In this document: positions 50,354 to 61,825 of the stretch, in pieces | How positions within the stretch are numbered: position 1 is the first letter of the stretch | Layout of the letters: each line of letters starts with the position of its first letter | Origin: Actinophytocola sp963727495 | GTDB taxonomy: Bacteria; Actinomycetota; Actinomycetes; Mycobacteriales; Pseudonocardiaceae | Length of the DNA stretch: 64,000 nucleotides | NCBI GenBank assembly: GCA_963727495.1 | Contig: CAVSGQ010000006.1 | Coordinates: 372,001-436,000 of the forward strand | Reading direction: 5' to 3' | Notes under the pieces: model-generated | Told to the model about the DNA's origin: nothing | Database searches by the model: none | Seen by the model: only the letters and a program-made list of their open reading frames with translations | Position numbers and translations under genes: made by a program

Positions 50354-51453
50354 ATGGCCCGGCCTATGCATGTTCGTCGACCAGCGACTCTGGCGTCGCT
50401 GGCCGCGGAGCTCGGCGTGTCGCGGACCACCGTGTCCAACGCCTACAACCGGCCCGATCAGCTGTCCCCGAACTACGCAGGCGGGTGCTGGAGACGGCGC
50501 GCCGGCTGGGCTACCCCGGCCCGGACCCGGTCGCGCGCTCGCTGCGGACGCGGAAGGCGGGTGCGGTCGGGCTGCTGCTGACCGAGAACCTCTCCTACGC
50601 GTTCCGCGACCCGGCGGCGCTCGGGTTCCTGGAGGGGCTGGCGCTCGCCTGCGAGGTCGCCGGACAGGGCCTGCACCTCGTGCCGGTGAACCCGGAGCGG
50701 GAGGACGTGACCGCGGTGCACAGCGCGGGCGTCGACGGCTTCGTCGTCTACTCGGTGCCCGACGACGACCCGCACCTGGCCGCCGTGCTGTCCCGGCCGG
50801 TGCCGACCGTGGTGTGCGACCAGCCGCGGGTGGAGGGCGTGGACCTGGTCGGGATCGACGACCACGCGGCGATCGCCGGGCTGGCCGGGCGGCTGATCAC
50901 GCTGGGGCACCGCCACGTCGGCGTCGTGTGCATGCGGCTCGCGCGGGACCGCAACGACGGGTTCGCGTCGGTGTCGCGGCAGCGCACCGCGCACTTCCAC
51001 GTGCAGCGCGCCCGGCTCTCCGCCCTGGCCGACGCGTTCGAGGCGGCCGGTGTGGACTGGTCGCGGGTGCCGGTGGTCGAGCGGTTCGACCACAGCACCG
51101 CGAGCGGCGAGTCGGCGGCCGCGCAGCTGCTGGACGCGAACCCCGAGGTGACGGCGCTGATCTGCACCTCGGACATCCTCGCGCTGGGCGCGCTGGCCGA
51201 GGCGAAGCGGCGCGGCCTGCGGGTGCCGCAGGACCTGACGGTGACCGGCTTCGACGGCATCGCGGAGGCCGAGCGGGTCGGCCTGACCACGATCCGCCAG
51301 CCGGTGCTGGAGAAGGGCCGGGCGGCGGGCAAGCTGCTGCTGGGCGCGGCCGAGCACAGCAGGCCGCGGCACATCACGCTGGACACCGAGCTGGTGCTGG
51401 GCTCGACATCCGCGCCCCCGCGCACGACCGAGGAGCGCTGGTTCGGCCCGTAG
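50354..51453 (+). pseudogene. LacI-family transcriptional regulator, one-base frame break near 50470
   Basis: ATG 50354 begins MARPMHVRRPATLASLAAELGVSRTTVSNAYNRPDQLSP, a typical LacI HTH. The frame then changes, and RRRVLETARRLGYPGPDPVARSLRTRKAGAVGLLL and the whole periplasmic-binding-like domain continue to 51453 (ICTSDILALGALAEAKRRGL, VTGFDGIAEAERVGLTTIRQP). Inserting one G in CCCCGAAC restores LSPELRRRVLETA and a protein of about 366 residues. The effector is unknown. It is divergent from the zinc importer, and no sugar operon is adjacent. Confidence 0.88.
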
Positions 51454-51462
51454 CCGGCACGG

Positions 51463-52191
51463 TCAGCGGGTCAGGGTCAGCGGCGCCGGCGGCCCGGCGA
51501 GCCGGCCAAGCCTGCCGGTGACCCGGTAGCGGCCCGCCGGGACGGCCGTGCGGTCCGCCGGGCAGCCGGGCGCGGACGTGCGGCCCGCCCAGTTCAGCGA
51601 GAACGTCAGCGGCCGGTGCGGGACCAGGACCCGCCGGTCCACCCCCGGCGGGTGGTAGCAGTCGATGCTCGACCACACGCGCCTGCCGCCCCGCACGGTG
51701 GTGATCACCAGCTCGCGCAGCGCGCGGCTCACGTCGCGGATGCACGGGACCGGGCCGGCGTTGACCACCAGCAGGCGCAGCAGCGGGTGCTGGCCGACGC
51801 GGTAGACCGCGGCGCCGGGCCGCGCGAGGACCTTGATCACGGCGTCCGGGCACGGCTTCGGCGGGCCGGCCGGCTTCGGCGCCGGGCGCGAGGTCGGCCG
51901 GGCGGGCGACGACGGCGCGGGGGACGGCGCGGCCGGCGAGGTCGGTGCCGTCGGTGCCGTCTGGGACGTCGACGACGTGCCCGTGGGCCGGGCCGAGGGC
52001 GCCGGGGAGCTCGGGGTCGCGGGCAGGTCCCGCGAGCCGGCGGTGCCGCGCACCGGCTGGTCGTCCGCGCTGCCGACCAGGCCGCCGATGATCCACGCGA
52101 GGAGCATCACCGCCACCACGCACACCGCCCCGGCCACCACCCGGCGCCGCCAGTACACCGATGGCGGTAGCGGACCGGTTGGATCGAGCAT
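51463..52191 (-). CDS. Conserved membrane-anchored protein (Rv3587c-position homologue)
   Basis: The 242-residue protein has one N-terminal transmembrane segment (VVAGAVCVVAVMLLAWIIGGLVG, about 18-40), a Pro/Ser/Thr/Ala-rich linker (55-110) and an extracytoplasmic beta-rich domain. That domain has paired Cys (KPCPDAVIKV, VPCIRDVSRALREL, SIDCYHPP, APGCPADRTAVPAGRY). Its place next to carbonic anhydrase and mutY equals Rv3587c of M. tuberculosis. The function is unknown; probably cell-wall-associated. Confidence 0.7.
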   Translation of the reverse strand: MLDPTGPLPPSVYWRRRVVAGAVCVVAVMLLAWIIGGLVGSADDQPVRGTAGSRDLPATPSSPAPSARPTGTSSTSQTAPTAPTSPAAPSPAPSSPARPTSRPAPKPAGPPKPCPDAVIKVLARPGAAVYRVGQHPLLRLLVVNAGPVPCIRDVSRALRELVITTVRGGRRVWSSIDCYHPPGVDRRVLVPHRPLTFSLNWAGRTSAPGCPADRTAVPAGRYRVTGRLGRLAGPPAPLTLTR

Positions 52192-52398
52192 TGACCGACC
52201 GTAGCTCCGCGTCCCCGGGTGGCCGTGGATCTACCGCACCCTCGATCGGGGGATATCCGCAGGTCGGCTCGGTGCGGCGGGTAACCAATGCCATATTGCC
52301 GGGGACGGGTGAGCGTTGTTCCAATGGGTAGTCGAGCGGGAATTCAGCGGAACGAAGCAGTCTGAGACAGCCAGCACGACCGGCGGCCAGGAGTTGAC

Positions 52399-52890
52399 AT
52401 GACCGCGACAGACGATCTGCTCCAGCGACACAACGAGGGCGTCGACCACGGCGCACCGCAGGTGCCGACCCCGGTACCCAGCCTGCATCTCGCCGTGGTG
52501 ACCTGCATGGACGCCCGGATCAAGGTGTTCGACGTGTTCGGCCTGCGCCACGGCGAGGCGCACATCCTGCGCAACGCGGGCGGCATCGTGACCGACGACA
52601 TCATCCGCTCGCTCGCGATCAGCCAGCGCAAGCTCGCCACCCGCGAGGTCGTCGTCATGCAGCACACCTCGTGCGGCCTGTCGACGTTCACCGACGACGA
52701 GTTCAGGGACGAGCTCGAGGAGGACACCCGGCTGCGCCCGCCGTGGGCCATCGAGACCTTCCGCGAGGTCAAGGACAGCGTCCGGCAGTCCGTCGAGCGC
52801 GTGCGGCGCAGCCCGTTCCTGCCGCACACCGACGCCGTGCGCGGGTTCATCTACGACGTGCGAACCGCCGAGCTGACCGAGGTTTATTAG
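52399..52890 (+). CDS. Beta-class carbonic anhydrase
   Basis: The 163-residue enzyme has zinc ligands in VVTCMDARIKVFDVFGL (CxDxR, catalytic Asp-Arg dyad) and MQHTSCGLSTF (HxxC). It also has HILRNAGGIVTDDIIRSLAISQRKL. It hydrates CO2 to bicarbonate. Its length and CMDAR...HTSCG pattern fit the short Rv1284-type rather than the 207-residue Rv3588c, though its genomic position is that of the latter. ATG 52399 follows GGCCAGGAG. Confidence 0.92.
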   Translation: MTATDDLLQRHNEGVDHGAPQVPTPVPSLHLAVVTCMDARIKVFDVFGLRHGEAHILRNAGGIVTDDIIRSLAISQRKLATREVVVMQHTSCGLSTFTDDEFRDELEEDTRLRPPWAIETFREVKDSVRQSVERVRRSPFLPHTDAVRGFIYDVRTAELTEVY

Positions 52891-53039
52891 CGGGTGTTCT
52901 GATCCGCCTCCCCGGGTTTCACAGTGTTGGTTGCGTTCCAGCGAATGTGCGGACGGCGAGGTTTCTTGTGGCCGGGTGACGTCACGGTCCCCTGAGGTTG
53001 CGTCGGCCGACACATGACATGCCTTAACATCGGCGGGCG

Positions 53040-53915
53040 ATGAGCCTCGATGTGCGGGTGCTGACCGACTGGTTCGCCCGGAACGCCCGGGACCTGCCGT
53101 GGCGGGCGCCGGACTGCTCGGCCTGGGGCGTGCTGGTCAGCGAGATCATGCTGCAGCAGACCCCGGTCGCCCGCGTCGAGCCGGCCTGGCTGGAGTGGAT
53201 GGCCCGCTGGCCGCGCCCGTCCGACCTCGCCGCCGCCACCCCGGCAGACGTGCTGCGCGCGTGGGGCAAGCTCGGCTACCCGCGCCGCGCGCTGCGGCTG
53301 CGGGAGGCCGCCGCGGCCATCGCCGAGCGGCACGGCGACGTCGTTCCGTCCGATGTGGACACCCTGCTCGCGCTGCCCGGGATCGGCGCCTACACCGCCC
53401 GCGCGGTGGCCGCGTTCGCCTACCGCAGGCGCTGCCCGGTGGTGGACACCAACGTGCGGCGGGTCATCGCCCGCGCGGTGCACGGCGCCGGGGACGCCGG
53501 TCCCGCGTCCACCACGCGGGACCTGGCCGACGCGGAGGCGCTGCTGCCGGCCGACGACGAGCACGCCGCGCGGATGTCCGCGGCCCTGATGGAGCTCGGC
53601 GCGACCGTGTGCACGGCCCGGGCGCCGCGCTGCGCGGACTGCCCGGTGTACGACACCTGCGCCTGGCAGCGGGCCGGCAAGCCCGCCTACGCCGGCCCGG
53701 CCAAGCCGGTCCAGCGGTTCGCCGGCACCGACCGGCAGGTGCGCGGCCTGCTGCTCGACGTGCTGCGGGACACCTCGGTCCCGGTGCCGAAGGCGAGGCT
53801 GGACCTCGTGTGGTCCGAGGCCGGCCAGCGCGACCGGTGCCTCGACTCCCTGCTCACCGACGGCCTCGTCGAGCAGACCGCCGACGGGCTGTTCGCCTTA
53901 CCCGGCGAGCACTAA
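53040..53915 (+). CDS. mutY: A/G-specific adenine glycosylase MutY
   Basis: The 291-residue base-excision enzyme has the helix-hairpin-helix DTLLALPGIGAYTARAVAAFAYRRRCPVVDTNVRRV, the catalytic Asp and a Glu in SEIMLQQTPVARVEP. The 4Fe-4S loop CTARAPRCADCPVYDTC has C-x6-C-x2-C-x5-C spacing. It removes adenine mispaired with 8-oxoguanine. The C-terminal NUDIX-like domain is short, as in mycobacterial MutY. It follows carbonic anhydrase, as in Rv3588c-Rv3589. Confidence 0.94.
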   Translation: MSLDVRVLTDWFARNARDLPWRAPDCSAWGVLVSEIMLQQTPVARVEPAWLEWMARWPRPSDLAAATPADVLRAWGKLGYPRRALRLREAAAAIAERHGDVVPSDVDTLLALPGIGAYTARAVAAFAYRRRCPVVDTNVRRVIARAVHGAGDAGPASTTRDLADAEALLPADDEHAARMSAALMELGATVCTARAPRCADCPVYDTCAWQRAGKPAYAGPAKPVQRFAGTDRQVRGLLLDVLRDTSVPVPKARLDLVWSEAGQRDRCLDSLLTDGLVEQTADGLFALPGEH

Positions 53916-53942
53916 CCAAAAGCTCTGGTAATTGGGGAACTC

Positions 53943-53971
53943 TTGTCAACCGGTGATCCGGTGACTACCGT
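53943..53971 (+). promoter_or_regulatory. Promoter of the Tat-exported amidase gene
   Basis: TTGTCA (53943-53948) and TACCGT (53966-53971) are separated by 17 bp, a good housekeeping-type match 67 bp before ATG 54038. Confidence 0.5.
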
Positions 53972-54037
53972 CGGCAGCGTTCGGACCCGAGCCAGTCACC
54001 GATCTGGGCCGCAGGCCCCGTGTCGAGGGAGATCGAG

Positions 54038-55087
54038 ATGGCCGTATCTCGCCGTGCGCTCATCCGCGGCGGAGTCACCGTGACCGCGGTCGGCGCCCTG
54101 GGCGCCGCGATCCCGCTCACCGCCGGCGCCGCCCGCGGGCGGGCCGCACCGAAGGCCGCCAACCGCCCGACCATCCACGGCTGCGACGAGTGGGGCGCGC
54201 GCCCGCCCAACGGCACCATCCAGGTGCTCGACCACAAGCCGACCTACATCGTGGTGCACCACACCGCGGGCGGGAACTCCAACGACTTCTCCCTCGCGCA
54301 CGCGTTCCAGATCTCGCGCGACATCCAGGACTTCCACATGGACGGTCGCGGGTGGATCGACACCGGCCAGCAGCTGACCAACAGCCGCGGCGGGCACGTC
54401 ACCGAGGGGCGGCACCGCAGCGTGGAGATCCTCGACGGCGGCACCCGGCACGTGCAGGGCGCGAACGTGGCCAACCACAACAGCGAGATCATCGGCATCG
54501 AGAACGAGGGCCTCTACTCCACTGTGGACGTTCCGCAGACGCTGTGGGACTCTCTGGTTGGACTGGTCGCCTACATCGCGTCGCAGTACGGCATCGCGAC
54601 GTCGGAGATCAAGGGACACCGAGACTTCAACGCCACCGAGTGCCCCGGCGAAGTCCTCTATGGACGGCTGCCGGAGCTGCGCGAGGCGGTCGGCGCGGTG
54701 CTCGGCACCCCGGTCGCGCAACCCGACACCTGGCCGCTGCTCAAGCCCGGCTCGAGCGGCGCGCAGGTCCTCGCCGCGCAGCACCTGCTGCGGGCGCGCG
54801 GGATGGACGTGCCGGCCGACGGCGTGTTCGGCGCGTCCACGTTCGCCGCGGTGCGCTCGCTGGCCGCCGCGCACGGCGTGGCCTACGAACCGTGCTACGC
54901 CACGCGGACCGCGGACGAGAGCGGCTACGTCGGCTCGACCACCTGGCCGCTGCTGGTCCGCACGGTGCGCGCCCGCGAGTCCGGCGAGGCGGCGCGGGCG
55001 GCGCGCGTGCTGCTCTCCGCGCGCGGCGAGCGCGGCGGCGACGACGTGCTGGTGGACACCCCGACCTGGCGGCGCCTGCTGAGCTGA
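54038..55087 (+). CDS. Tat-exported N-acetylmuramoyl-L-alanine amidase with peptidoglycan-binding domain
   Basis: The 349-residue protein begins with a Tat signal (VSRRALIRGGVTVTAVGALGAAIPLTAGA). An amidase_2/PGRP domain (about 45-215) follows with zinc ligands in YIVVHHTAGGNSND (HH), IIGIENEGLY and KGHRDFNATECPGEVLY (H and C). A PG_binding_1-like repeat near 240-280 reads LLKPGSSGAQVLAAQHLLRARGMDVPADGVFGASTF. It cleaves the muramoyl-alanine bond of peptidoglycan and probably remodels the cell wall. ATG 54038, not 54020, puts the RR at the correct place. Confidence 0.92.
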   Translation: MAVSRRALIRGGVTVTAVGALGAAIPLTAGAARGRAAPKAANRPTIHGCDEWGARPPNGTIQVLDHKPTYIVVHHTAGGNSNDFSLAHAFQISRDIQDFHMDGRGWIDTGQQLTNSRGGHVTEGRHRSVEILDGGTRHVQGANVANHNSEIIGIENEGLYSTVDVPQTLWDSLVGLVAYIASQYGIATSEIKGHRDFNATECPGEVLYGRLPELREAVGAVLGTPVAQPDTWPLLKPGSSGAQVLAAQHLLRARGMDVPADGVFGASTFAAVRSLAAAHGVAYEPCYATRTADESGYVGSTTWPLLVRTVRARESGEAARAARVLLSARGERGGDDVLVDTPTWRRLLS

Positions 55088-55117
55088 CCCGCGGTGCGCT
55101 GTGGCACCCTGCGGGCC

Positions 55118-55645
55118 ATGGCGCAGGCGCTGGAGTTCTCCTTCGACGAGGCGGCCGACGCCGCCGTGCGCGGGTTGTGGCGCAGGCTGGACAAGGCGGG
55201 CGTGCCCAGCCTGGTCACCCGCACGCACGGCCGGCACCGGCCGCACGTCACGTTCGCGGTGGCGGGCGCGATCCCGCCGCGCACCCGCGACGCGCTGCGC
55301 GCCGACCTGCGGCTGCTGTCGATCCCGAACCTGTGGCTGTCCACGCTCGCCGCGTTCTCCGCGAGCGAGCCGGTGCTGATGCTGGCCGCGGTGGTGGACA
55401 CCGAACTGCTGGCCGTCCACTCCGCGGTGCACGACGTGCTGGCCGGCGCCGTCCGCCAGCCGTCGGCCTACTACCTGCCCGGCTCGTGGGTGCCGCACTG
55501 CACGCTGGCGCAGGGCATCGAGCCGGCGCGGGTCACCGCCGGGTTCGCCGCGCTGTACCCGGTCGAGCCGATCCGCGCACGGGTCACCGGGATCGCCGTC
55601 GTGGACACCCACACCGGCGACGAGGACGTGCTGGTCACCTGTTGA
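55118..55645 (+). CDS. 2'-5' RNA ligase-family (2H phosphoesterase) protein
   Basis: The 175-residue 2H protein has the two His-x-Thr motifs in HRPHVTFAVAG (near 50) and WVPHCTLAQG (near 127). They are separated by the usual LSTLAAFSASEPVLMLAAVVDTELLAVHSAV. Such enzymes act on cyclic phosphodiesters or RNA ends. ATG 55118 gives the family start MAQALEFSFD. It begins 30 bp after the amidase and overlaps the convergent hydrolase by 11 bp. Confidence 0.85.
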   Translation: MAQALEFSFDEAADAAVRGLWRRLDKAGVPSLVTRTHGRHRPHVTFAVAGAIPPRTRDALRADLRLLSIPNLWLSTLAAFSASEPVLMLAAVVDTELLAVHSAVHDVLAGAVRQPSAYYLPGSWVPHCTLAQGIEPARVTAGFAALYPVEPIRARVTGIAVVDTHTGDEDVLVTC

Positions 55646-56438
55646 GCACCTCGGACAGGAACGCCTCCACCGCGCCCCGGTAGGTGTTCGGCGCGTCGTG
55701 GTGCACGACGTGCCCGGCGCCGTCGACGACGAGATGGTGACTGTGCTGTCCCTTCGCCCGCACCGGCAGCTGCGCCATCTGGCCGGGCGGCATCGCGCTG
55801 TGCCCGGCCTCGATCGCGAGCAGCGGGCAGCGGACCCGCTCGACCACCGGCCAGTAGTCGCGCCGCCCCCACTCGCCCGCGATGTCGTAGAGGTCGTCGA
55901 GGTCGGCCATCAGGTGGTAGCCGTCGTCGCGCTCGACCACGCACTCGGCGAAGTAGTCGCCCAGCTCGCCGAAGAACTCGCGGACGTGCGCCAGCGACGC
56001 GAACGGCACCGGCCAGGACTCGAAGTGGGCGCGCCACTCGTCGACCGTGCGCCCGCGCTGGTCGGGAGCCATGTCCTCGACGACGACCGCGCGGACCAGC
56101 TCGGGGTGCGCGGCGGCGAGCGACCACGCGTGCAGGCCGCCCATCGAGTGGCCGATCACGACGGCCGGCTCGCCCCCGGCGAGCAGCCCGGCGGCGTCGG
56201 CGACGAAGTCCTCGGTGCGCCAGCCGCCGCCGCGGTGCGGGCTGCGGCCGTGCCCGCGCGCGTCGAGCCCGAGGACCCGGCCGTAGCGGGTGAGCCACCG
56301 GGCGACCGGCCACCAGGTGCGCGCGCGGCCCATCAGGCCGTGCAGCAGCAGGATGGGCGGGCCCGCGCCGCCGAAGGAGATCACGTCGGGTCGTCCGGTC
56401 ACGGAAGATTCATATACCGTCCGAACCGACCACGGCAT
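55635..56438 (-). CDS. Alpha/beta-hydrolase (Rv3591c-position homologue)
   Basis: The 267-residue hydrolase has oxyanion ILLLHGLMGRARTWW, nucleophile elbow VIGHSMGGLHAWSLAAAHP (GHSMGG) and a catalytic His in VDGAGHVVHHDAPNTYRGAVEAFL. The region AFMPDQRGRTVDEW, here MAPDQRGRTVDEWRAHFESWPVPF, is a lid typical of MhpC-like esterases. ATG 56438 (MPWSVRTVYESSVTGRPD) was chosen. The substrate is not predictable. Position near mutY and clpC matches Rv3591c. Confidence 0.88.
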   Translation of the reverse strand: MPWSVRTVYESSVTGRPDVISFGGAGPPILLLHGLMGRARTWWPVARWLTRYGRVLGLDARGHGRSPHRGGGWRTEDFVADAAGLLAGGEPAVVIGHSMGGLHAWSLAAAHPELVRAVVVEDMAPDQRGRTVDEWRAHFESWPVPFASLAHVREFFGELGDYFAECVVERDDGYHLMADLDDLYDIAGEWGRRDYWPVVERVRCPLLAIEAGHSAMPPGQMAQLPVRAKGQHSHHLVVDGAGHVVHHDAPNTYRGAVEAFLSEVLNR

Positions 56439-56503
56439 CACGGCACGTCGGCGAAGATGGTCCCGGTCGTTCGACACGAGCTGCACAAGGGGAGCTGCAC
56501 ACG

Positions 56504-57964
56504 ATGCAACACGGCACGGCCCGCCGCCTCGCCTGCCTGGCCATCGCCGCACTCGGGCTCGCCGCGTGCACGTCGAGGTCGGGCCACGAGCAGGCCGACG
56601 ACTCCGCGAGCCCGCCGGCGCCGAAGCCGTCCGCCGAGGCGGCACCGGGCGCGGACGGCGTCGGCGACCCGTACTACCCGAAGGACGGCAACGGCGGCTA
56701 CGACGTCGCCGGCTACCACGTGTCGGTCAGCTACGACCCCAAGACCCGCAAGCTCGACGGCGACACCGAGATCACCGCGACGGCGACCGGCGACCTGGAC
56801 CGGTTCAACCTGGACCTGAACGGGATGAAGGTCAGCGCGGTCGAGGTGGACGGCACGGCGGCGACGTTCGCGCGGGCCGGCGAGCACGAGCTGGTGATCA
56901 CGCCGGGCAGCACGGTCCGGGACGGCGCCGAGTTCACCACCCGGGTGCGCTACTCCGGCGTGCCGGCGCAGACCGAGGCGGGCAACCTCGGCGACAACGG
57001 CTGGCAGATCTCGCAGTCGGGCGGCGCGTTCGCGGCGGGCGAGCCGCACTCGGCGACCAGCTGGTACCCGGCGAACGACACCCCGCGGGACAAGGCGACG
57101 TTCGCCCTGGACGCGCGGGTGCCCAACGGCTGGAGCGTCGTGTCCAACGGCCGGGAGAAGGCCCCGACGAAGGGCACCGACGGCTGGACGACCTTCCACT
57201 GGGAGGAGCAGAACCGGATCGCGACGTACCTGACGACGATCGGCATCGACAAGTGGACCTTCGACCGGTCGACGCTGCCCGACGGCACCCCGCTGGTGAG
57301 CGCGTACGCGCCCGGCATCGAGAGCAAGCGGCAGGTCGAGTCGCGGCTGCCGGAGGTCCTCGAGTTCCTCGCGTCGAAGTTCGGGCCGTACCCGCAGAGC
57401 GCGGCGGGCGGGATCTACATCAACGAGAACATCGGATTCTCGCTGGAGACGCAGACCCGGCCGATCTACGCGGCGTGGGCGGAGCTGCCCGTGGTGGTGC
57501 ACGAGAACGCGCACATGTGGTGGGGCGACTCGGTGACCGTGGAGTCGTGGTCGGACATCTGCCTGAACGAGTGCTTCGCGAGCTACGCGCAGTGGCTGTG
57601 GGACGAGGGCAAGGAGGGCGCGAACCTCGACGACCGGTACCGCCGGGAGGTCTCCGGCGCCGACGCGAAGTTCTGGGGCGGGAAGCTCTACGACATGGGC
57701 GCGGGCAAGGAGTTCACGTCCGTGTACGACAAGGGCCCGGTGGCGCTGCACGCGCTGCGCCGCCAGATCGGGGACGCGGCGTTCGACCGGGTGCTGCGCG
57801 AGTGGCCGGGCAAGCACCACGACGGGAACGCGTCGTGGCCGGAGTTCGAGAAGTTCGTCCAGGACGTCGCGGACCAGGACCTGAGCGGCTTCTTCGCGGC
57901 GTGGTTCCACGCGGACTCCAAGCCCGCCGACCAGTACCTGTACCCGGGTTCGCTGCGGAAGTGA
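56504..57964 (+). CDS. M1-family metallopeptidase, lipoprotein
   Basis: The 486-residue protein has a lipobox (LGLAAC, Cys near 22), a Pro/Ala-rich spacer and the PepN-like beta domain (YDVAGYHVSVSYDPKTRKLDGDTEI). The catalytic domain has zinc motif VVVHENAHMWWGD with a distal Glu in LNECFASYAQWLWDEG, and transition-state Tyr in YDKGPVALHAL. The exopeptidase GxMEN motif is replaced by GGIYINENIGFSLETQTRP, typical of actinobacterial surface M1 peptidases. It is anchored to the membrane outside, cleaving N-terminal residues of peptides. It occupies the position of mycobacterial lpqF/clpC neighbours. Confidence 0.9.
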   Translation: MQHGTARRLACLAIAALGLAACTSRSGHEQADDSASPPAPKPSAEAAPGADGVGDPYYPKDGNGGYDVAGYHVSVSYDPKTRKLDGDTEITATATGDLDRFNLDLNGMKVSAVEVDGTAATFARAGEHELVITPGSTVRDGAEFTTRVRYSGVPAQTEAGNLGDNGWQISQSGGAFAAGEPHSATSWYPANDTPRDKATFALDARVPNGWSVVSNGREKAPTKGTDGWTTFHWEEQNRIATYLTTIGIDKWTFDRSTLPDGTPLVSAYAPGIESKRQVESRLPEVLEFLASKFGPYPQSAAGGIYINENIGFSLETQTRPIYAAWAELPVVVHENAHMWWGDSVTVESWSDICLNECFASYAQWLWDEGKEGANLDDRYRREVSGADAKFWGGKLYDMGAGKEFTSVYDKGPVALHALRRQIGDAAFDRVLREWPGKHHDGNASWPEFEKFVQDVADQDLSGFFAAWFHADSKPADQYLYPGSLRK

Positions 57965-57968
57965 CGCG

Positions 57969-58979
57969 TCAGGGCAGGATGATCTCCGATACCAGCGCGC
58001 TGTGGTCGCTGCCCGGGACGTCGAACACCGCGTAGCTGCCGAACGCGCAACGGTCGTCCGCGAGGATGTGGTCGATCGTCACCGGCGGGCCGGACGGCCA
58101 GCTCGACCAGGTCGGCGTCAGGCCCTTGCCGGTGGACTCCGCCGCGTCGGCGTAGCCGCGGTCGACGATCGCGCGGAACGCCGCGTGGTCGAAGGACGCG
58201 TTGAAGTCGCCGGCCAGGATGCGCACCCGCTCGCCCGGGGTCGGCCTGGGCAGCTCGCCCAGCTCCTTGCGCCACGTGCCGGCGTGCCCCGACCGCACGC
58301 CCGGCTCGATGTGCACCGCGGTCAGCTCGACGTCCTGCTGGCTCGGCATGTCCACCACCACGGACGGCTGGGCGAGCGTGGTCTCGTCCATCAGCACGAT
58401 CTTGCGCAGGCCGTACCGGGACACCACGCCGGTGCCCGAGCCGCTGGTGTCGGTGTCGTAGACGCGGTTCGGCAGCAGGTCGGCGAGTCCCGCGGCGTCG
58501 AGCGCGGCCGCCTCGGGCTCGGTCAGCTCCGGCATCACCAGCACGTCGACCTTCTGCTCGCGGGCGATGCGCACCACCGTGCGCGGGTCGGCCCGGCCGA
58601 TGTACAGGTTGAGCGACATGATCCGCAGCCGGTCCCCGTCGGCGGGCGGCTGCTCCTCGGACAGCAGCCGCGGCACCAGCAGCGCCCCCAGCGCGATCGC
58701 GAGCAGCAGCACCGTGAAGCCGACCACCCGCCTGCGCAGCAGCACGCACAGCAGGCCGAGGACCAGCCCGAAGGCCGCCACGTACGGGGTGAGCGCCATC
58801 GCCGCGACGAGCACCTCGACGGACTCGGCGCCGGTGATCCGCACCGCCACGTACGCGACGAACACCAGCGCGAGGGTGACGAGGAGGAACCCGAGCCTGC
58901 GGCCGCCGAACCGGCGGCGGGGCAGGTCGTCGTCGTAGTCCGAGGCCGGCTCGACCTCCTGGGCGGTGGACCTAGCCAC
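57969..58979 (-). CDS. Endonuclease/exonuclease/phosphatase (EEP)-family membrane protein
   Basis: The 336-residue protein has an N-terminal acidic tail and three or four transmembrane segments (LGFLLVTLALVFVAYVAVRITG, VVGFTVLLLAIALGALLVPRL and others). An external EEP catalytic domain follows: IMSLNLYIGRADPR (Asn), VDVLVMPELTEPE (Glu), AVHIEPG, ILAGDFNASFDHAAFR (DxN) and IDHILADDRC...GSDHSALVSEI (catalytic His). These conserved residues are complete. Members cleave phosphodiesters of nucleic acids or lipids, and the topology suggests an extracytoplasmic site. GTG 58979 overlaps the small upstream gene. Confidence 0.87.
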   Translation of the reverse strand: MARSTAQEVEPASDYDDDLPRRRFGGRRLGFLLVTLALVFVAYVAVRITGAESVEVLVAAMALTPYVAAFGLVLGLLCVLLRRRVVGFTVLLLAIALGALLVPRLLSEEQPPADGDRLRIMSLNLYIGRADPRTVVRIAREQKVDVLVMPELTEPEAAALDAAGLADLLPNRVYDTDTSGSGTGVVSRYGLRKIVLMDETTLAQPSVVVDMPSQQDVELTAVHIEPGVRSGHAGTWRKELGELPRPTPGERVRILAGDFNASFDHAAFRAIVDRGYADAAESTGKGLTPTWSSWPSGPPVTIDHILADDRCAFGSYAVFDVPGSDHSALVSEIILP

Positions 58980-59181
58980 GGCGCTCGTTCCCCCGCTTGT
59001 AGTTGCCGGTGACCCGGGCGAGGAGTTGCTGGGCCTCGTCGTCGGATGCCGCGGCGAGCCGGCCGAGCAGCCTCCCGGCGGCGGACCCGCGCACGGTGGT
59101 CACGACCCGCCCACCACGCGAGACGAGCACCTGCCCGTCCTTGGTGGTGCGCCAGTCGAACGGGTCGTCCGCCAAGCTCAT
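58972..59181 (-). CDS. Small conserved actinobacterial protein (69 residues)
   Basis: The 69-residue protein MSLADDPFDWRTTKDGQVLVSRGGRVVTTVRGSAAGRLLGRL, then AAASDDEAQQLLARVTGNYKRGNE, is a compact alpha/beta-like sequence. It precedes the EEP gene, which it overlaps by 8 bp, and lies just downstream of clpC. I recognise it as conserved in Pseudonocardiaceae-like genomes, but no function can be given. ATG 59181 fits. It is too short to be sure of its fold. Confidence 0.6.
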   Translation of the reverse strand: MSLADDPFDWRTTKDGQVLVSRGGRVVTTVRGSAAGRLLGRLAAASDDEAQQLLARVTGNYKRGNERRG

Positions 59182-59217
59182 GGACCCCAATATGCCCGAA
59201 ACCGTCCGCCGGCACGG

Positions 59218-59255
59218 CGAAAGCCGCACCACCACGCCGGGTGATGCGGCTTTCG
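59218..59255 (-). terminator. clpC terminator hairpin
   Basis: CGAAAGCCGCA (59218-59228) and TGCGGCTTTCG (59245-59255) form an 11-bp perfect stem with a 16-nt loop, starting 11 nt after the clpC stop on the minus strand. A run of T-rich bases is lacking. Confidence 0.75.
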
Positions 59256-59266
59256 ACCGGTTCGGG

Positions 59267-61825
<2,559 letters not shown>

